Shown: positions 35,920 through 44,764, numbered from the stretch's first letter. The stretch is DNA of 64,000 nucleotides from Flavobacterium psychrophilum (GCA_945872245.1 CAMBZB010000001.1:1-64000); one strand, 5' to 3'. The notes: a model not told the origin generated them from the letters alone. Numbers and translations: made by a program.

Positions 35920-36675
35920 TTAAATTTTAAATCGAAATGAATATCCCAAAGAAAGATAATAATTAGGAGAAGTTTTTGACAGCCCAAAGCCTCCCGAAAT
36001 ATCCAATTGATGATTTGGATTGCATAAATAGGTCAAACCTGCATCGAAGCGATGATCTGGTTTCTCAATTTGCGGCACAAATCCATATAATTCTATATAA
36101 CCACCAATTTTTTCAGTAAAGGAATAACCTGATGTTAAAGTATAAATCAACATTGGTTCGGCTGTTTCTCCATTCCATTCTGAACCTATATTATAGCTTA
36201 AAGATTGTTTTTCTGAGATTGTATGTTGCATTGTAAAACGAAATTCAGGAGCATAATAAATAGTTTTTAAATCCTTGGATGCTAGATTCGGAATCCCAAT
36301 ATGCCCTATAAAGGATGTAGTGGGAATCAGTCCTTTTTCTTCGAAAAGTCGGGTTTTGAAACCTATTAAAACGGGGTTAATGCCTTTTGTTTTTTCCAAT
36401 TCATTTTTGTCAATTGCATATTCTGTAATCAATCGCAACTCAAAATGGTCGTTTATCCCAAAACGGGTTAAAACAGTTGGAGCAACAAATGAATTTGAGT
36501 TTTGATTGTTTTGCTCATAAGAAAAACCGTTTTCAAATTGAAAATAATGACGTGGAGTTATAAACGGGCATTCCGTTTGGTCTGGCCTGTCGGTTTGGAT
36601 AGAAGGCAAATCTTGTGCAAAAGTTATATTTTGAAAAAACAAAAATAATAGCGCAATTCCATATAGACGTTTCAT
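35920..36675 (-). CDS. Outer-membrane transporter-like protein (phenol meta-pathway family)
   Basis: 251 residues from the ATG at 36675, chosen because it opens a clean signal peptide (MKRLYGIALLFLFFQNITFA) and sits 24 bases from a promoter box. An ATG 69 bases upstream would cover the promoter. The mature part begins IQTDRPDQTECPFI and consists of amphipathic strands ending in FRFKI, consistent with an outer-membrane barrel. The family (PF13557-like) has no firm function. It is divergent from the manganese transporter gene, and a shared control region is possible. Confidence 0.75.
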   Translation of the reverse strand: MKRLYGIALLFLFFQNITFAQDLPSIQTDRPDQTECPFITPRHYFQFENGFSYEQNNQNSNSFVAPTVLTRFGINDHFELRLITEYAIDKNELEKTKGINPVLIGFKTRLFEEKGLIPTTSFIGHIGIPNLASKDLKTIYYAPEFRFTMQHTISEKQSLSYNIGSEWNGETAEPMLIYTLTSGYSFTEKIGGYIELYGFVPQIEKPDHRFDAGLTYLCNPNHQLDISGGFGLSKTSPNYYLSLGYSFRFKI

Positions 36676-36693
36676 GTTAGAGACAAGATTAAA

Positions 36694-36730
36694 TTTAGTC
36701 AAAGCTAAAAAAATAATTACTCTTATCAAA
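36694..36730 (-). promoter_or_regulatory. Promoter of the outer-membrane gene, with an inverted repeat
   Basis: On the minus strand TTTG (36727-36730) and TAGCTTTG (36700-36707) are spaced by 19 bases, a good Bacteroidota promoter. TTTAG-N6-CTAAA (36694-36709) overlaps the -7 box and could be an operator. An MntR-type regulator is encoded 2 kb away, but the link is only a suggestion. Confidence 0.5.
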
Positions 36731-36768
36731 TAAAACACATACATTTGTTTTTTAAATAGTTAATTAGA

Positions 36769-38640
36769 ATGGGAAAATCACTCGAGGAGGTCAATCAATC
36801 CGTCTCTACACAAAATAAAAAAACGGTATTTAGAAAAATACTTGCTTTTTTTGGACCTGCATATTTGATTAGCGTTGGTTACATGGATCCTGGAAACTGG
36901 GCTACTGACATTGCCGGCGGAAGTCAATTTGGTTATGCCTTACTTTGGGTTTTATTAATGAGTAATTTGATGGCGTTGCTTTTGCAAAGTTTAAGCGCCC
37001 GATTGGGTATAGTTACCCAACGGGATTTAGCGCAAGCTTCAAGAGAAACGTATTCGCCTTTTATCAATTACATTCTTTATTTTTTGGCGGAAATTGCAAT
37101 AGCTGCCTGTGACCTCGCCGAAGTGTTGGGAATGGCAATCGGGATTAATTTGTTGTTTGATATTCCCTTAATTGAAGCCGTTTTGATCACTGTTTTGGAT
37201 ACTTTTTTACTGCTTTTTCTCATCAATAAAGGCATTCGAAAAATGGAAGCTTTCATTATTGCCTTGGTTTTGATTATTGGGATTTCATTTATTTTTGAAA
37301 TGATTTTTGCCCAACCTGAAATGGGGAAAGTGGTTTACGGTTTAATTCCGTCAATGCCCAATTCTGCGGCGCTGTACATTGCCATCGGGATTATTGGCGC
37401 CACGGTGATGCCGCATAATTTATACCTACATTCTTCTTTGGTACAAACTCGAAAATTCGATCGAAGCGCGGCTGGAATAAAACAAGCCCTAAAATATAAT
37501 TTTATTGATAGCACGATTGCGTTGAACCTAGCTTTTTTTGTAAATGCCGCAATTTTAATTTTGGCCGCAGCCACATTTTATAAAAACGGGATGTTTAATG
37601 TTGCCGAAATTCAGGATGCACATCAATTTATGGCTCCAATTCTAGGGACAAAATGGGCTCCAATTTTGTTTGCCGTTGCTTTAATCGCTGCAGGGCAAAG
37701 TTCAACTATTACGGGGACTTTGGCAGGTCAAATTGTTATGGAAGGCTACTTGAATTTAAGAATTCAACCTTGGGTTCGAAGGATAATTACCCGATTAATT
37801 GCCATAGTCCCGGCTGTAATTGTTATTACGATTTTTGGAGAAGGTGTGACAGGAAAATTGTTAATTTTAAGTCAAGTGATTTTGAGTTTGCAATTGGGGT
37901 TTGCCATAATTCCGTTGATTCATTTTGTGAGCGATAAAACGAAGATGCGAGGTTTTCACATTGGCAAAAAGACACAAATTCTAGCTTGGTTGGTCGCAAT
38001 AATTATTGTTTCCCTCAACGTCAAACTTGTTTTTGATGAAATAAAAGGATGGCTCGAAACTTCCGAAAATCCATTGGTTTTATGGTTGACAGTTGTTCCG
38101 CTAGCTATTGGATTTTTGATTTTACTTTTATACATAGTTTTTAAACCTTTTATTACCAAAGCAAAACAGGATATTCAAAATCATTCGCCACACAATCTAA
38201 AATTGCAATTTTCTAAAACGGGAGGTTATTCTAAGAAGCGGATTGCTATTTCGGTGGATTTTTCTTCGGCTGATGAGGTCGCTTTAAACAACGCTTTCGA
38301 ATTGGGCGGAATAGGCGCCAAATACACTTTGATTCACGTTGTGGAAACCGTAGGCGCCATGATTTACGGCAACAACATAGAAGACCACGAAACCTTGATT
38401 GACGAGAAATTATTGGCAGAATACAAAGACATCCTTTCGGAAAAAGGATTTAAAGTAAAAACAAAATTGGGATTTGGAAAACCAAACAAAGTCATTCCTG
38501 AAATTATCAATAAGGGTAATTTTGACGTTTTGGTTATGGGGACACACGGTCACACTGGTTTCAAGGATTTAATTTTTGGCACCACCGTTGACAAGTTGCG
38601 CCACAAAATTTCTATTCCGTTATTCATCGTTAAAAATTAG
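36769..38640 (+). CDS. Nramp-type divalent metal transporter fused to a UspA domain
   Basis: 623 residues. The Nramp part (about 1-460) has eleven or so helices. The metal-binding motifs are DPGNWATD in TM1 and ATVMPHN in TM6, as in Mn/Fe transporters. A linker leads to a universal stress protein domain (about 485-622) with the nucleotide-binding pattern GTHGHTGFKDLIFGTTVDK near its end. It imports Mn(II) or Fe(II) with protons. The UspA domain may sense ATP or stress. The downstream MntR-type gene supports manganese as substrate. Confidence 0.92.
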   Translation: MGKSLEEVNQSVSTQNKKTVFRKILAFFGPAYLISVGYMDPGNWATDIAGGSQFGYALLWVLLMSNLMALLLQSLSARLGIVTQRDLAQASRETYSPFINYILYFLAEIAIAACDLAEVLGMAIGINLLFDIPLIEAVLITVLDTFLLLFLINKGIRKMEAFIIALVLIIGISFIFEMIFAQPEMGKVVYGLIPSMPNSAALYIAIGIIGATVMPHNLYLHSSLVQTRKFDRSAAGIKQALKYNFIDSTIALNLAFFVNAAILILAAATFYKNGMFNVAEIQDAHQFMAPILGTKWAPILFAVALIAAGQSSTITGTLAGQIVMEGYLNLRIQPWVRRIITRLIAIVPAVIVITIFGEGVTGKLLILSQVILSLQLGFAIIPLIHFVSDKTKMRGFHIGKKTQILAWLVAIIIVSLNVKLVFDEIKGWLETSENPLVLWLTVVPLAIGFLILLLYIVFKPFITKAKQDIQNHSPHNLKLQFSKTGGYSKKRIAISVDFSSADEVALNNAFELGGIGAKYTLIHVVETVGAMIYGNNIEDHETLIDEKLLAEYKDILSEKGFKVKTKLGFGKPNKVIPEIINKGNFDVLVMGTHGHTGFKDLIFGTTVDKLRHKISIPLFIVKN

Positions 38641-38645
38641 CAGTA

Positions 38646-38738
38646 AGTATTAAGATAAAAGTATCAAGTATTAAGATTTAGGCATTGGTAAGCATTACAT
38701 TTTTACTTCTAACCTTTAACTTCTAACATCTAACTTCC
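38646..38738. repeat. Degenerate short repeats
   Basis: AGTATTAAGAT-type words (38646-38674) and then TAACTTCTAACATCTAACTT-type words (38705-38737) fill the gap between the transporter and the regulator genes. They look like intergenic low-complexity DNA. No terminator is evident. Confidence 0.6.
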
Positions 38739-38740
38739 AA

Positions 38741-39394
38741 ATGACTTTTTCAGAAGAAAATTATCTCAAAACCATTTATCACCTGACAATTATTTCAGAT
38801 GCAGAAGTAAGTACCAATGCGATTGCCGAAATGATGGAAACCAAAGCATCATCCGTAACCGATATGCTTAAAAAGTTAGCCGATAAAGATTTGGTGAATT
38901 ATATAAAATACCAAGGAGTTTCCTTGACCAATAAGGGTAAACTTACCGCCAAAATGATTGTGAGAAAACACCGGTTGTGGGAGGTTTTTTTGGTCGAAAA
39001 ATTAAATTTTACTTGGGGTGAAGTGCATGATATTGCGGAACAATTAGAACACATCAAATCAGAAAAACTAATCAACAAACTCGACGATTTTTTAGGAAAT
39101 CCAACCGAAGATCCACACGGTGATCCTATTCCTAACGCAAAGGGACAAATCATTGCCATAGAAAAACAGTTACTTTCGGAGTTGTCAGAAAATCAAACCG
39201 GCATTTGTGTGGGAGTAAAAGATTCTTCGTCTGAATTTTTGAAATATCTAGACAAGCAAGAAATCGCTTTGGGTTCTAGAATTGAAATTATCGAAAAAGA
39301 AACTTTTGATTCCTCGTTAAAAATAAAGTTGGATTCAAAGGAATTGACGATTTCGAATAAAATTGCGGGAAATTTATTCGTGAAGTTGGTTTAG
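38741..39394 (+). CDS. DtxR/MntR-family metal-dependent regulator
   Basis: 217 residues. The N-terminal winged helix (about 1-60: SEENYLKTIYHLTI, STNAIAEMMETKASSVTDMLKKL) is followed by the metal-binding dimerisation domain (about 65-140, MIVRKHRLWEVFLVEKL, DIAEQLEHIKS, PHGDPIPN) and a FeoA-like SH3 domain (about 150-217). It should repress metal-uptake genes when Mn or Fe is sufficient. It is 100 bases downstream of the Nramp gene on the same strand. Confidence 0.92.
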   Translation: MTFSEENYLKTIYHLTIISDAEVSTNAIAEMMETKASSVTDMLKKLADKDLVNYIKYQGVSLTNKGKLTAKMIVRKHRLWEVFLVEKLNFTWGEVHDIAEQLEHIKSEKLINKLDDFLGNPTEDPHGDPIPNAKGQIIAIEKQLLSELSENQTGICVGVKDSSSEFLKYLDKQEIALGSRIEIIEKETFDSSLKIKLDSKELTISNKIAGNLFVKLV

Positions 39395-39881
39395 TTTCCG
39401 AAAACAGGACTATTTCCAATTCTAGAAAACACAATCCCAAACCATCAATTCGCATCATTTTATAACAAAAAGGCGATTAGGAATTGCAATTTAAAAAAAA
39501 CATCATCAGAGAGTAAAGGAATGTAAAATTTTTATTTATCTATTTTTTGATTTAATTACTTAACAGTAAGGCATAAAGAAATCAAATTGCTAAAAATTGA
39601 ACTAATTATTTTGTTCCATTTTGGACAAATTTTATAAATTAATGGGATTTAAAAAAAAGTTATAATTTTAAAAAATGGGGAGTATATTTGCATAAATTTT
39701 TATATATCAGTTTGAAGGTTAAATTGGGATTAACGATAGCGAAGCTATGTTCTTTTGTTAATATTCACACTGTTTCTAATCACGGTAAGCCAAACTAATT
39801 GCTTTGCGCTCTCTAATACGTTTGTGACCGCTTCCTTACTGGGGGAAGTATAAAAAGCATCAATTAATTATAAGTAGTACA
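39395..39881 (+). promoter_or_regulatory. Promoter and long leader of the polysaccharide locus
   Basis: No gene is seen in these 487 bases. TATATTTG at 39683-39690 is a perfect -7 box, which would give a leader of about 185 bases before fcl. The leader holds the hairpins ATAGC-GAA-GCTAT (near 39737-39749) and CTTCC/GGAAG (39831-39848). A long structured leader before a capsule operon suggests control by transcription elongation, but no antiterminator gene is seen in the window. Confidence 0.5.
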
Positions 39882-40835
39882 ATGATCAATAAAAACGCGG
39901 TAATTTATATTGCTGGTCACAACGGCATGGTCGGAAGTGCGATATGGCGGACCCTTTCTGCTAAGGGCTATACGAACTTGACTGGAGCGACAAGCAAAGA
40001 ATTAGATCTCAGAAACCAACAAGCTGTTCGGGACTTTATCCAAAAAATAAAACCGGATGTTATCATCGATGCTGCCGCTAAAGTGGGAGGCATTTTGGCC
40101 AACAACAATTTTCCATTCCAGTTTTTGATGGAAAACATGCAAATCCAAAACAATCTTATCGATGCAGCCCACCATTTTGGGGTCGAAAAATTTATCTTTT
40201 TAGGCAGTTCTTGTATATATCCAAAATTAGCTCCCCAACCCTTAAAAGAAGAGTATTTGCTGACGGGTCGTTTGGAACCGACCAACGAATGGTATGCCTT
40301 GGCAAAAATTACGGGTGTAAAAGCCTGTCAAGCGCTACGAAATCAGTTTGGTAAAGATTATGTCAGTTTGATGCCCACGAATTTATACGGCACCCATGAT
40401 AATTTCGACTTGACCAGTTCCCATGTTTTGCCTGCCATGATGCGCAAGTTTCACGAAGCCAAACACAACAACCATACGGCCGTAATCCTTTGGGGAAGCG
40501 GCACACCCATGCGGGAATTCCTTTTTGTGGATGACATGGCACAAGCGGTTGTTTTTGGCTTGGAAAACACGCTGCCAGATTATTTGTATAATGTAGGAAC
40601 AGGTGAGGATTTAACCATCAAGCAATTGGCTGAAACCATCCAGAAAATTGTGGGTCATCAGGGCGATATTGTTTGGGATTCAAGCAAACCCGATGGAACA
40701 CCACGAAAATTGATGGATATTTCTAAAATGCATGCCTTGGGTTGGAAACACCAAGTAAATTTGGAAGAAGGAATCCAGAAAACATACAATTGGTTTTTAG
40801 AGAATATTGAGAATTTTAAAGAAGTGAAAATTTAG
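39882..40835 (+). CDS. fcl: GDP-L-fucose synthase
   Basis: 317 residues, an extended SDR. The NAD(P)-binding motif is GHNGMVG (12-18). The catalytic triad is S109/S110 with Y138 and K142 (GSSCIYP, YALAK). ALRNQFGKDYVSLMPTNLYG fits the family. It epimerises and reduces GDP-4-keto-6-deoxymannose, the product of Gmd, to GDP-L-fucose. gmd lies downstream, separated by a small unrelated gene. Length is normal. Confidence 0.94.
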   Translation: MINKNAVIYIAGHNGMVGSAIWRTLSAKGYTNLTGATSKELDLRNQQAVRDFIQKIKPDVIIDAAAKVGGILANNNFPFQFLMENMQIQNNLIDAAHHFGVEKFIFLGSSCIYPKLAPQPLKEEYLLTGRLEPTNEWYALAKITGVKACQALRNQFGKDYVSLMPTNLYGTHDNFDLTSSHVLPAMMRKFHEAKHNNHTAVILWGSGTPMREFLFVDDMAQAVVFGLENTLPDYLYNVGTGEDLTIKQLAETIQKIVGHQGDIVWDSSKPDGTPRKLMDISKMHALGWKHQVNLEEGIQKTYNWFLENIENFKEVKI

Positions 40836-40900
40836 AATCGATTTTCGTCCACCGTTTTTCGTCCTCTGCAAAACGAACAACGATTAATCCCTTATGAAAT

Positions 40901-41245
40901 ATGGAATCAAATTTAGAAGTTTGGAAATTAGCACATCAATTAACTGTTGAAGTGTATAAAATCTCTCAAATCTTTCCAAAAGCGGAACAATTTGGTCTTA
41001 CTAGTCAAGTTAGGAGAAGTGTGAGTAGCGTACCTACAAACATAATTGAAGGACAGGCAAGGCAGTATAAAAAAGAATTTATTCAGTTTTTATACATAGC
41101 TAAAGGATCTTTAGAAGAAACAAATTATCATTTATTTTTGTCGAAAGATTTAGGATATATATCTGAAAGTGAATATGTCATTTTATTTGAGTTATGTACA
41201 AGAATAAAAATGATGTTATATAAATTAATCAAATCTATGCAATAG
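40901..41245 (+). CDS. Four-helix-bundle protein (S23/IVS family)
   Basis: 114 residues, all helical. The family signature is seen: [17 protein letters not shown] at the start, [19 protein letters not shown] in the centre and [16 protein letters not shown] afterwards. Proteins of this family were first noted in intervening sequences of 23S rRNA genes and are also scattered as single genes in Bacteroidota. Function is unknown. It splits fcl from gmd and is bordered by AACGAACAACGA repeats, so it looks like an insertion. Confidence 0.88.
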   Translation: MESNLEVWKLAHQLTVEVYKISQIFPKAEQFGLTSQVRRSVSSVPTNIIEGQARQYKKEFIQFLYIAKGSLEETNYHLFLSKDLGYISESEYVILFELCTRIKMMLYKLIKSMQ

Positions 41246-41270
41246 TGTTTTCGTTCATCGTAAAATGAAT

Positions 41271-41296
41271 AACGAACAACGAATAACGAACAACGA
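41271..41296. repeat. AACGAACAACGA repeats before gmd
   Basis: AACGAACAACGA occurs at 41271-41282 and 41285-41296, and once more at 40872-40883 on the other side of the four-helix-bundle gene. The words continue as GAATAACG. The right-hand copies run to 8 bases before the gmd start. Confidence 0.7.
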
Positions 41297-41303
41297 AATA
41301 AGT

Positions 41304-42395
41304 ATGAGCACAAAACAAAAAGTAGCCCTTGTAACAGGCGTCACAGGTCAAGATGGATCTTATTTAGCGGAATTATTATTAGAAAAAGGCTATATGGTTC
41401 ATGGGATTAAGAGAAGATCCTCTTCTTTCAATACGCAACGGATTGATCATATCTATCAAGACCAACATGAGAATCATGTTAATTTCAAACTGCATTATGG
41501 CGATTTGACCGATTCTACTAATATCATCAGAATTATTCAGGAAGTACAACCCGATGAAATCTATAATCTTGGAGCCATGTCTCATGTTAAAGTTTCTTTT
41601 GACTCTCCTGAATATGTAGCCAATGTCGACGGAATAGGAACTTTGCGACTATTAGAGGCCGTTCGAATTCTTGGTCTTGAAAAGAAAACCCGAATTTATC
41701 AAGCCTCTACTTCTGAATTGTATGGTGGTTTGGCTGAGAATAAAAATGCGGCAGGATTTTATGACGAGAATTCTCCTTTCTACCCTCGCTCCCCTTATGG
41801 TGTGGCCAAAATATATGCTTTTTGGATAACCAAAAACTACCGGGAAGCCTATGATATTTTCGCTTGTAACGGCATCTTGTTCAACCACGAATCGCCTAGA
41901 CGAGGGGAAACCTTTGTTACCCGAAAAATTACTATGGCAACAGCCGCAATTGCAAAAGGAAAACAAGAGTGTTTGTATTTAGGAAATCTGAACTCACAAA
42001 GAGATTGGGGGCATGCCAAAGATTATGTCGAAGCGATGTGGAGAATTTTGCAACAAGAGGTAGCCGAAGACTATGTTATTGCCACTGGAGTCACTACTTA
42101 TATTCGTGATTTTGTGCGTCTTTCTTTTGCCGAAGTTGGGATCGAATTGGCCTTTGAAGGAGAAAACGAAAATGAAATTGCTAAAGTAGCCGCTTGCAAC
42201 AGCCCAAAATATCAATTGCCAATCGGTACCGTAGTGGTAAGAGTGGATCCAGAATATTATCGTCCTACCGAAGTCGATATATTAATTGGTGATCCTACTA
42301 AATCGAAAACAAAACTAGGATGGAAACCACAGTATGATTTAGCCGCCATGATAAAAGAAATGGTAGCCAGTGATTTAGAAATTTTGAAGCGATAA
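41304..42395 (+). CDS. gmd: GDP-mannose 4,6-dehydratase
   Basis: 363 residues from the ATG at 41304. An in-frame ATG at 41265 was rejected because its first residues translate the AACGAACAACGA repeat. NAD(P) binding is GVTGQDG (12-18), and the catalytic residues include Thr136 (ASTSELYG) and the Y165-K169 pair (YGVAK). It converts GDP-mannose to GDP-4-keto-6-deoxymannose for Fcl. [16 protein letters not shown] is the typical Gmd segment. Confidence 0.95.
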   Translation: MSTKQKVALVTGVTGQDGSYLAELLLEKGYMVHGIKRRSSSFNTQRIDHIYQDQHENHVNFKLHYGDLTDSTNIIRIIQEVQPDEIYNLGAMSHVKVSFDSPEYVANVDGIGTLRLLEAVRILGLEKKTRIYQASTSELYGGLAENKNAAGFYDENSPFYPRSPYGVAKIYAFWITKNYREAYDIFACNGILFNHESPRRGETFVTRKITMATAAIAKGKQECLYLGNLNSQRDWGHAKDYVEAMWRILQQEVAEDYVIATGVTTYIRDFVRLSFAEVGIELAFEGENENEIAKVAACNSPKYQLPIGTVVVRVDPEYYRPTEVDILIGDPTKSKTKLGWKPQYDLAAMIKEMVASDLEILKR

Positions 42396-42407
42396 GAAGA
42401 TTTTGGG

Positions 42408-42484
42408 TTAATTGTTTAAAAAAAAATTACTCTTTTTGCTAAAATATAAATGTTAGAATCGATTAAACAAATAACCAATTAACC
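42408..42484. repeat. Direct repeat, left copy, before the second ATPase
   Basis: TTAATTGTTTAAAAAAAAA, then TCTTTTTGCTAAAATATAAA and GTTAGAATCGATTAA recur at 43780-43847, after the ATPase gene. The two copies differ by one base within the 36-base core. A repeat of this size on both sides of one gene suggests that the gene arrived as a unit, or that the intergenic DNA was duplicated. Confidence 0.8.
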
Positions 42485-42538
42485 CCATCATAAACGCTAC
42501 AATCAAATAGTAAATCTTGAAGGCATTAGAGTTTTTCA

Positions 42539-42592
42539 GGATTTAAATCCGTAAAAGTTGCTACTTTTCGGGATTTGAATCCGTAAAAGTTG
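42539..42592 (+). repeat. Two 32-bp-period palindromic repeats upstream of the second ATPase
   Basis: GGATTTAAATCCGTAAAAGT (from 42539) and GGATTTGAATCCGTAAAAGT (from 42571) are exactly 32 bases apart. Each contains the near-palindrome GGATTTRAATCC, widened to ACTTTT/AAAAGT arms. Sequence differs from the repeats at 1348 but period and position relative to the gene are the same. Confidence 0.88.
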
Positions 42593-42600
42593 TATTTTTG
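42593..42600 (+). promoter_or_regulatory. -7 box of the second ATPase gene
   Basis: TATTTTTG matches TAnnTTTG. It starts on the base after the second palindrome and is 18 bases before the ATG at 42619. No good -33 element at normal spacing is seen. Confidence 0.55.
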
Positions 42601-42618
42601 TTCTTTATTAGTTTTGTT

Positions 42619-43740
42619 ATGATTGAAAGAATACTCGAAAAGACACTTAAAAATAAGCTCAATACAGGGAAAGCCATCGTTTTGCTTGGTCCACGCCAAG
42701 TTGGAAAAACCACTTTGTTGAAAATGCTTTTCGGTACTTCGGACGAAGTATTGTGGATGAATGGAGATGAATTAGACATACAAGCCCTATTTGCAAACAT
42801 TTCATCCACACGATTAAAGGCAATTTTTGGTGCTAAAAAAATAATTATCATCGATGAGGCGCAGCGCATTCAAGATATAGGATTACGAATGAAACTCATC
42901 ACCGATCAAATTCCTGAGGTTCAACTGGTTGTTACAGGAAGTTCCTCCTTTGAATTGGCAAATAAACTCAACGAACCTTTAACAGGTCGCAAATGGGAAT
43001 ATAAAATGTATCCTTTGTCTTTTGCTGAAATGGCAGCCCATCACGGATTGTTAGAAGAAAAGCGTCTTTTGGCTCATCGCCTGATTTATGGGTATTATCC
43101 TGATGTGGTAAATAATGTAGGTGTCGAAAAAGAAATTTTGAAACAATTATCCAATAGTTATTTATACAAAGATGTACTCTTGCTGGAGCAAATCAAGAAG
43201 CCGGTAGGACTTATCAAATTATTACAAGGCTTGGCCTATCAAGTGGGTTCTCAGGTTTCCTACAACGAATTGGCACAACTCACAGGTCTTGATGCTAAAA
43301 CAGTAGAAAAATATATTGAAGCACTTGAGCAAACTTATATTGTTTTCAGATTAGGCTCCTTTAGTAGAAACCTTCGTTCGGAACTCAAGAAAAGCAGAAA
43401 AATTTATTTTTATGACAATGGAATTCGAAATGCGCTTATCGCTAACTTCAATCAAGTGGAATTGCGGACCGATGTAGGCGCTTTATGGGAAAATTTCATG
43501 GTTTCTGAACGGATGAAATATTTGCAGTATTCACAACAATGGGTCAATTCGTGGTATTGGCGCACCAAAGAACAAAAAGAAATTGATTATATCGAAGAAC
43601 AAGACGGTGTTTTGACTGCTTTTGAATTCAAATGGAATCTTGATGCCAAACATAAAATGCCTACGCTGTTTTTAGAAACTTATACAGGAAGCGAATTTAA
43701 AATTATACATCGAGACAATTTTGAAGGTTTTTTGATGTAG
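42619..43740 (+). CDS. AAA+ ATPase with DUF4143 domain (copy 2)
   Basis: 373 residues; the ATG at 42619 aligns with the start of the paralogue at 1456, while the TTG at 42598 lies in the promoter box. Walker A is GPRQVGKT (24-31), Walker B IIIDEAQ (76-82), sensor-like TGSSSFEL after it. The helix-turn-helix-like ELAQLTGLDAKTVEKYIEAL and the C-terminal EIDYIE and FEFKWN pattern mirror copy 1 domain by domain, though many residues differ. It stands between gmd and a Bro-N gene, inside direct repeats, and has no evident role in sugar synthesis. Confidence 0.87.
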   Translation: MIERILEKTLKNKLNTGKAIVLLGPRQVGKTTLLKMLFGTSDEVLWMNGDELDIQALFANISSTRLKAIFGAKKIIIIDEAQRIQDIGLRMKLITDQIPEVQLVVTGSSSFELANKLNEPLTGRKWEYKMYPLSFAEMAAHHGLLEEKRLLAHRLIYGYYPDVVNNVGVEKEILKQLSNSYLYKDVLLLEQIKKPVGLIKLLQGLAYQVGSQVSYNELAQLTGLDAKTVEKYIEALEQTYIVFRLGSFSRNLRSELKKSRKIYFYDNGIRNALIANFNQVELRTDVGALWENFMVSERMKYLQYSQQWVNSWYWRTKEQKEIDYIEEQDGVLTAFEFKWNLDAKHKMPTLFLETYTGSEFKIIHRDNFEGFLM

Positions 43741-43779
43741 GAAGAAGGGCGGTTAATCGTTTAGGAAAAGTTTAATAGC

Positions 43780-43847
43780 TTAATTGTTTAAAAAAAAAAC
43801 TCTTTTTGCTAAAATATAAAAGTTAGAATCGATTAACCAATTAACCA
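43780..43847. repeat. Direct repeat, right copy, after the second ATPase
   Basis: Matches 42408-42484: TCTTTTTGCTAAAATATAAA is identical and is followed, after one changed base, by GTTAGAATCGATTAA. It lies 39 bases past the ATPase stop and 71 bases before the Bro-N gene. Confidence 0.8.
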
Positions 43848-43918
43848 AGTACCTAGTTAGCCAAATAAACAAAGAACCCAATTATATATGGTACACTCAA
43901 TTAACCTTTAACCCCTAT

Positions 43919-44764
43919 ATGCAAGCAGCGCATCGTGAAAACGCCATAAAAATATTTGAGCAAAAGCAGGTTCGCACCCATTGGGACGAAGAACAGGAAA
44001 AATGGTTTATTTCTGTTATTGATGTAATTGAAGCACTAACAGGAACAGATCGCCCGAGAAAGTATTGGAACGACCTGAAAACTAAGCTAAAAAAAGAAGG
44101 AAGTGAACTGTCCGATAAAATCGGACAGTTCAAAATGGCTGCAACTGATGGGAAAATGCGACTAACTGACGTTGCAGATACCGAACAAATTTTCCGACTC
44201 ATTCAATCTATACCGTCTCCAAAAGCAGAACCGTTTAAGTTGTGGTTAGCGCAATTAGCTTCTGAACGTTTAGACGAAATGCAAGATCCCGAAATTACCA
44301 TTGACAGAGCATTGGAACAATACCTGAAATTAGGCTATTCAGAAAATTGGATTAACCAACGTCTGAAAAGTATTGAAATCCGCAAAGAACTTACAGACGA
44401 GTGGAAGAAAAGAGGAATAAAAGAAGGGATACAATTTGCTACGCTAACCGATATTATTACCAAAGAGTGGGCAGGAAAAACTACTAAAGAATATAAAATT
44501 CTCAAAGGATTAAAAAAGCAAAATCTTCGAGACAATATGACCAACACTGAGCTAATTTTAAATATGCTTGCAGAGGCTTCTACCAAAGACATTTCACAAT
44601 CTACAAATCCAGATACCTTTGAAGAAAGTGCGAAAGTTGCTAAACGAGGTGGTAAAATTGCAGGCGATGCCCGAATAGCACTCGAAACACAAACAGGCAA
44701 AAAAGTAGTTACATCGTTAAATGCTAAGACAGCATTAAAAGAGAAAGACAATCCTAACATATAG
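43919..44764 (+). CDS. Bro-N domain protein (DinD-like)
   Basis: 281 residues. The N-terminal Bro-N domain (about 5-110) is clear: AIKIFEQKQVRTHWDEEQEK, then WFISVIDVIEALTGTDRPRKYW. The middle (LWLAQLASERLDEMQDPEI, then LKLGYSENWINQRLKSIEIR) resembles the E. coli DNA-damage-inducible protein D type. Bro-N proteins are known from phages and viruses, where some bind DNA; the chromosomal role is unclear. It sits in the capsule locus with no link to sugar chemistry. Confidence 0.85.
   Translation: MQAAHRENAIKIFEQKQVRTHWDEEQEKWFISVIDVIEALTGTDRPRKYWNDLKTKLKKEGSELSDKIGQFKMAATDGKMRLTDVADTEQIFRLIQSIPSPKAEPFKLWLAQLASERLDEMQDPEITIDRALEQYLKLGYSENWINQRLKSIEIRKELTDEWKKRGIKEGIQFATLTDIITKEWAGKTTKEYKILKGLKKQNLRDNMTNTELILNMLAEASTKDISQSTNPDTFEESAKVAKRGGKIAGDARIALETQTGKKVVTSLNAKTALKEKDNPNI

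Noticed and set aside
39737-39850. tRNA or small structured RNA in the capsule leader
   Set aside because: The hairpins are short, there is no cloverleaf, and no acceptor end can be folded; kept only as a leader.
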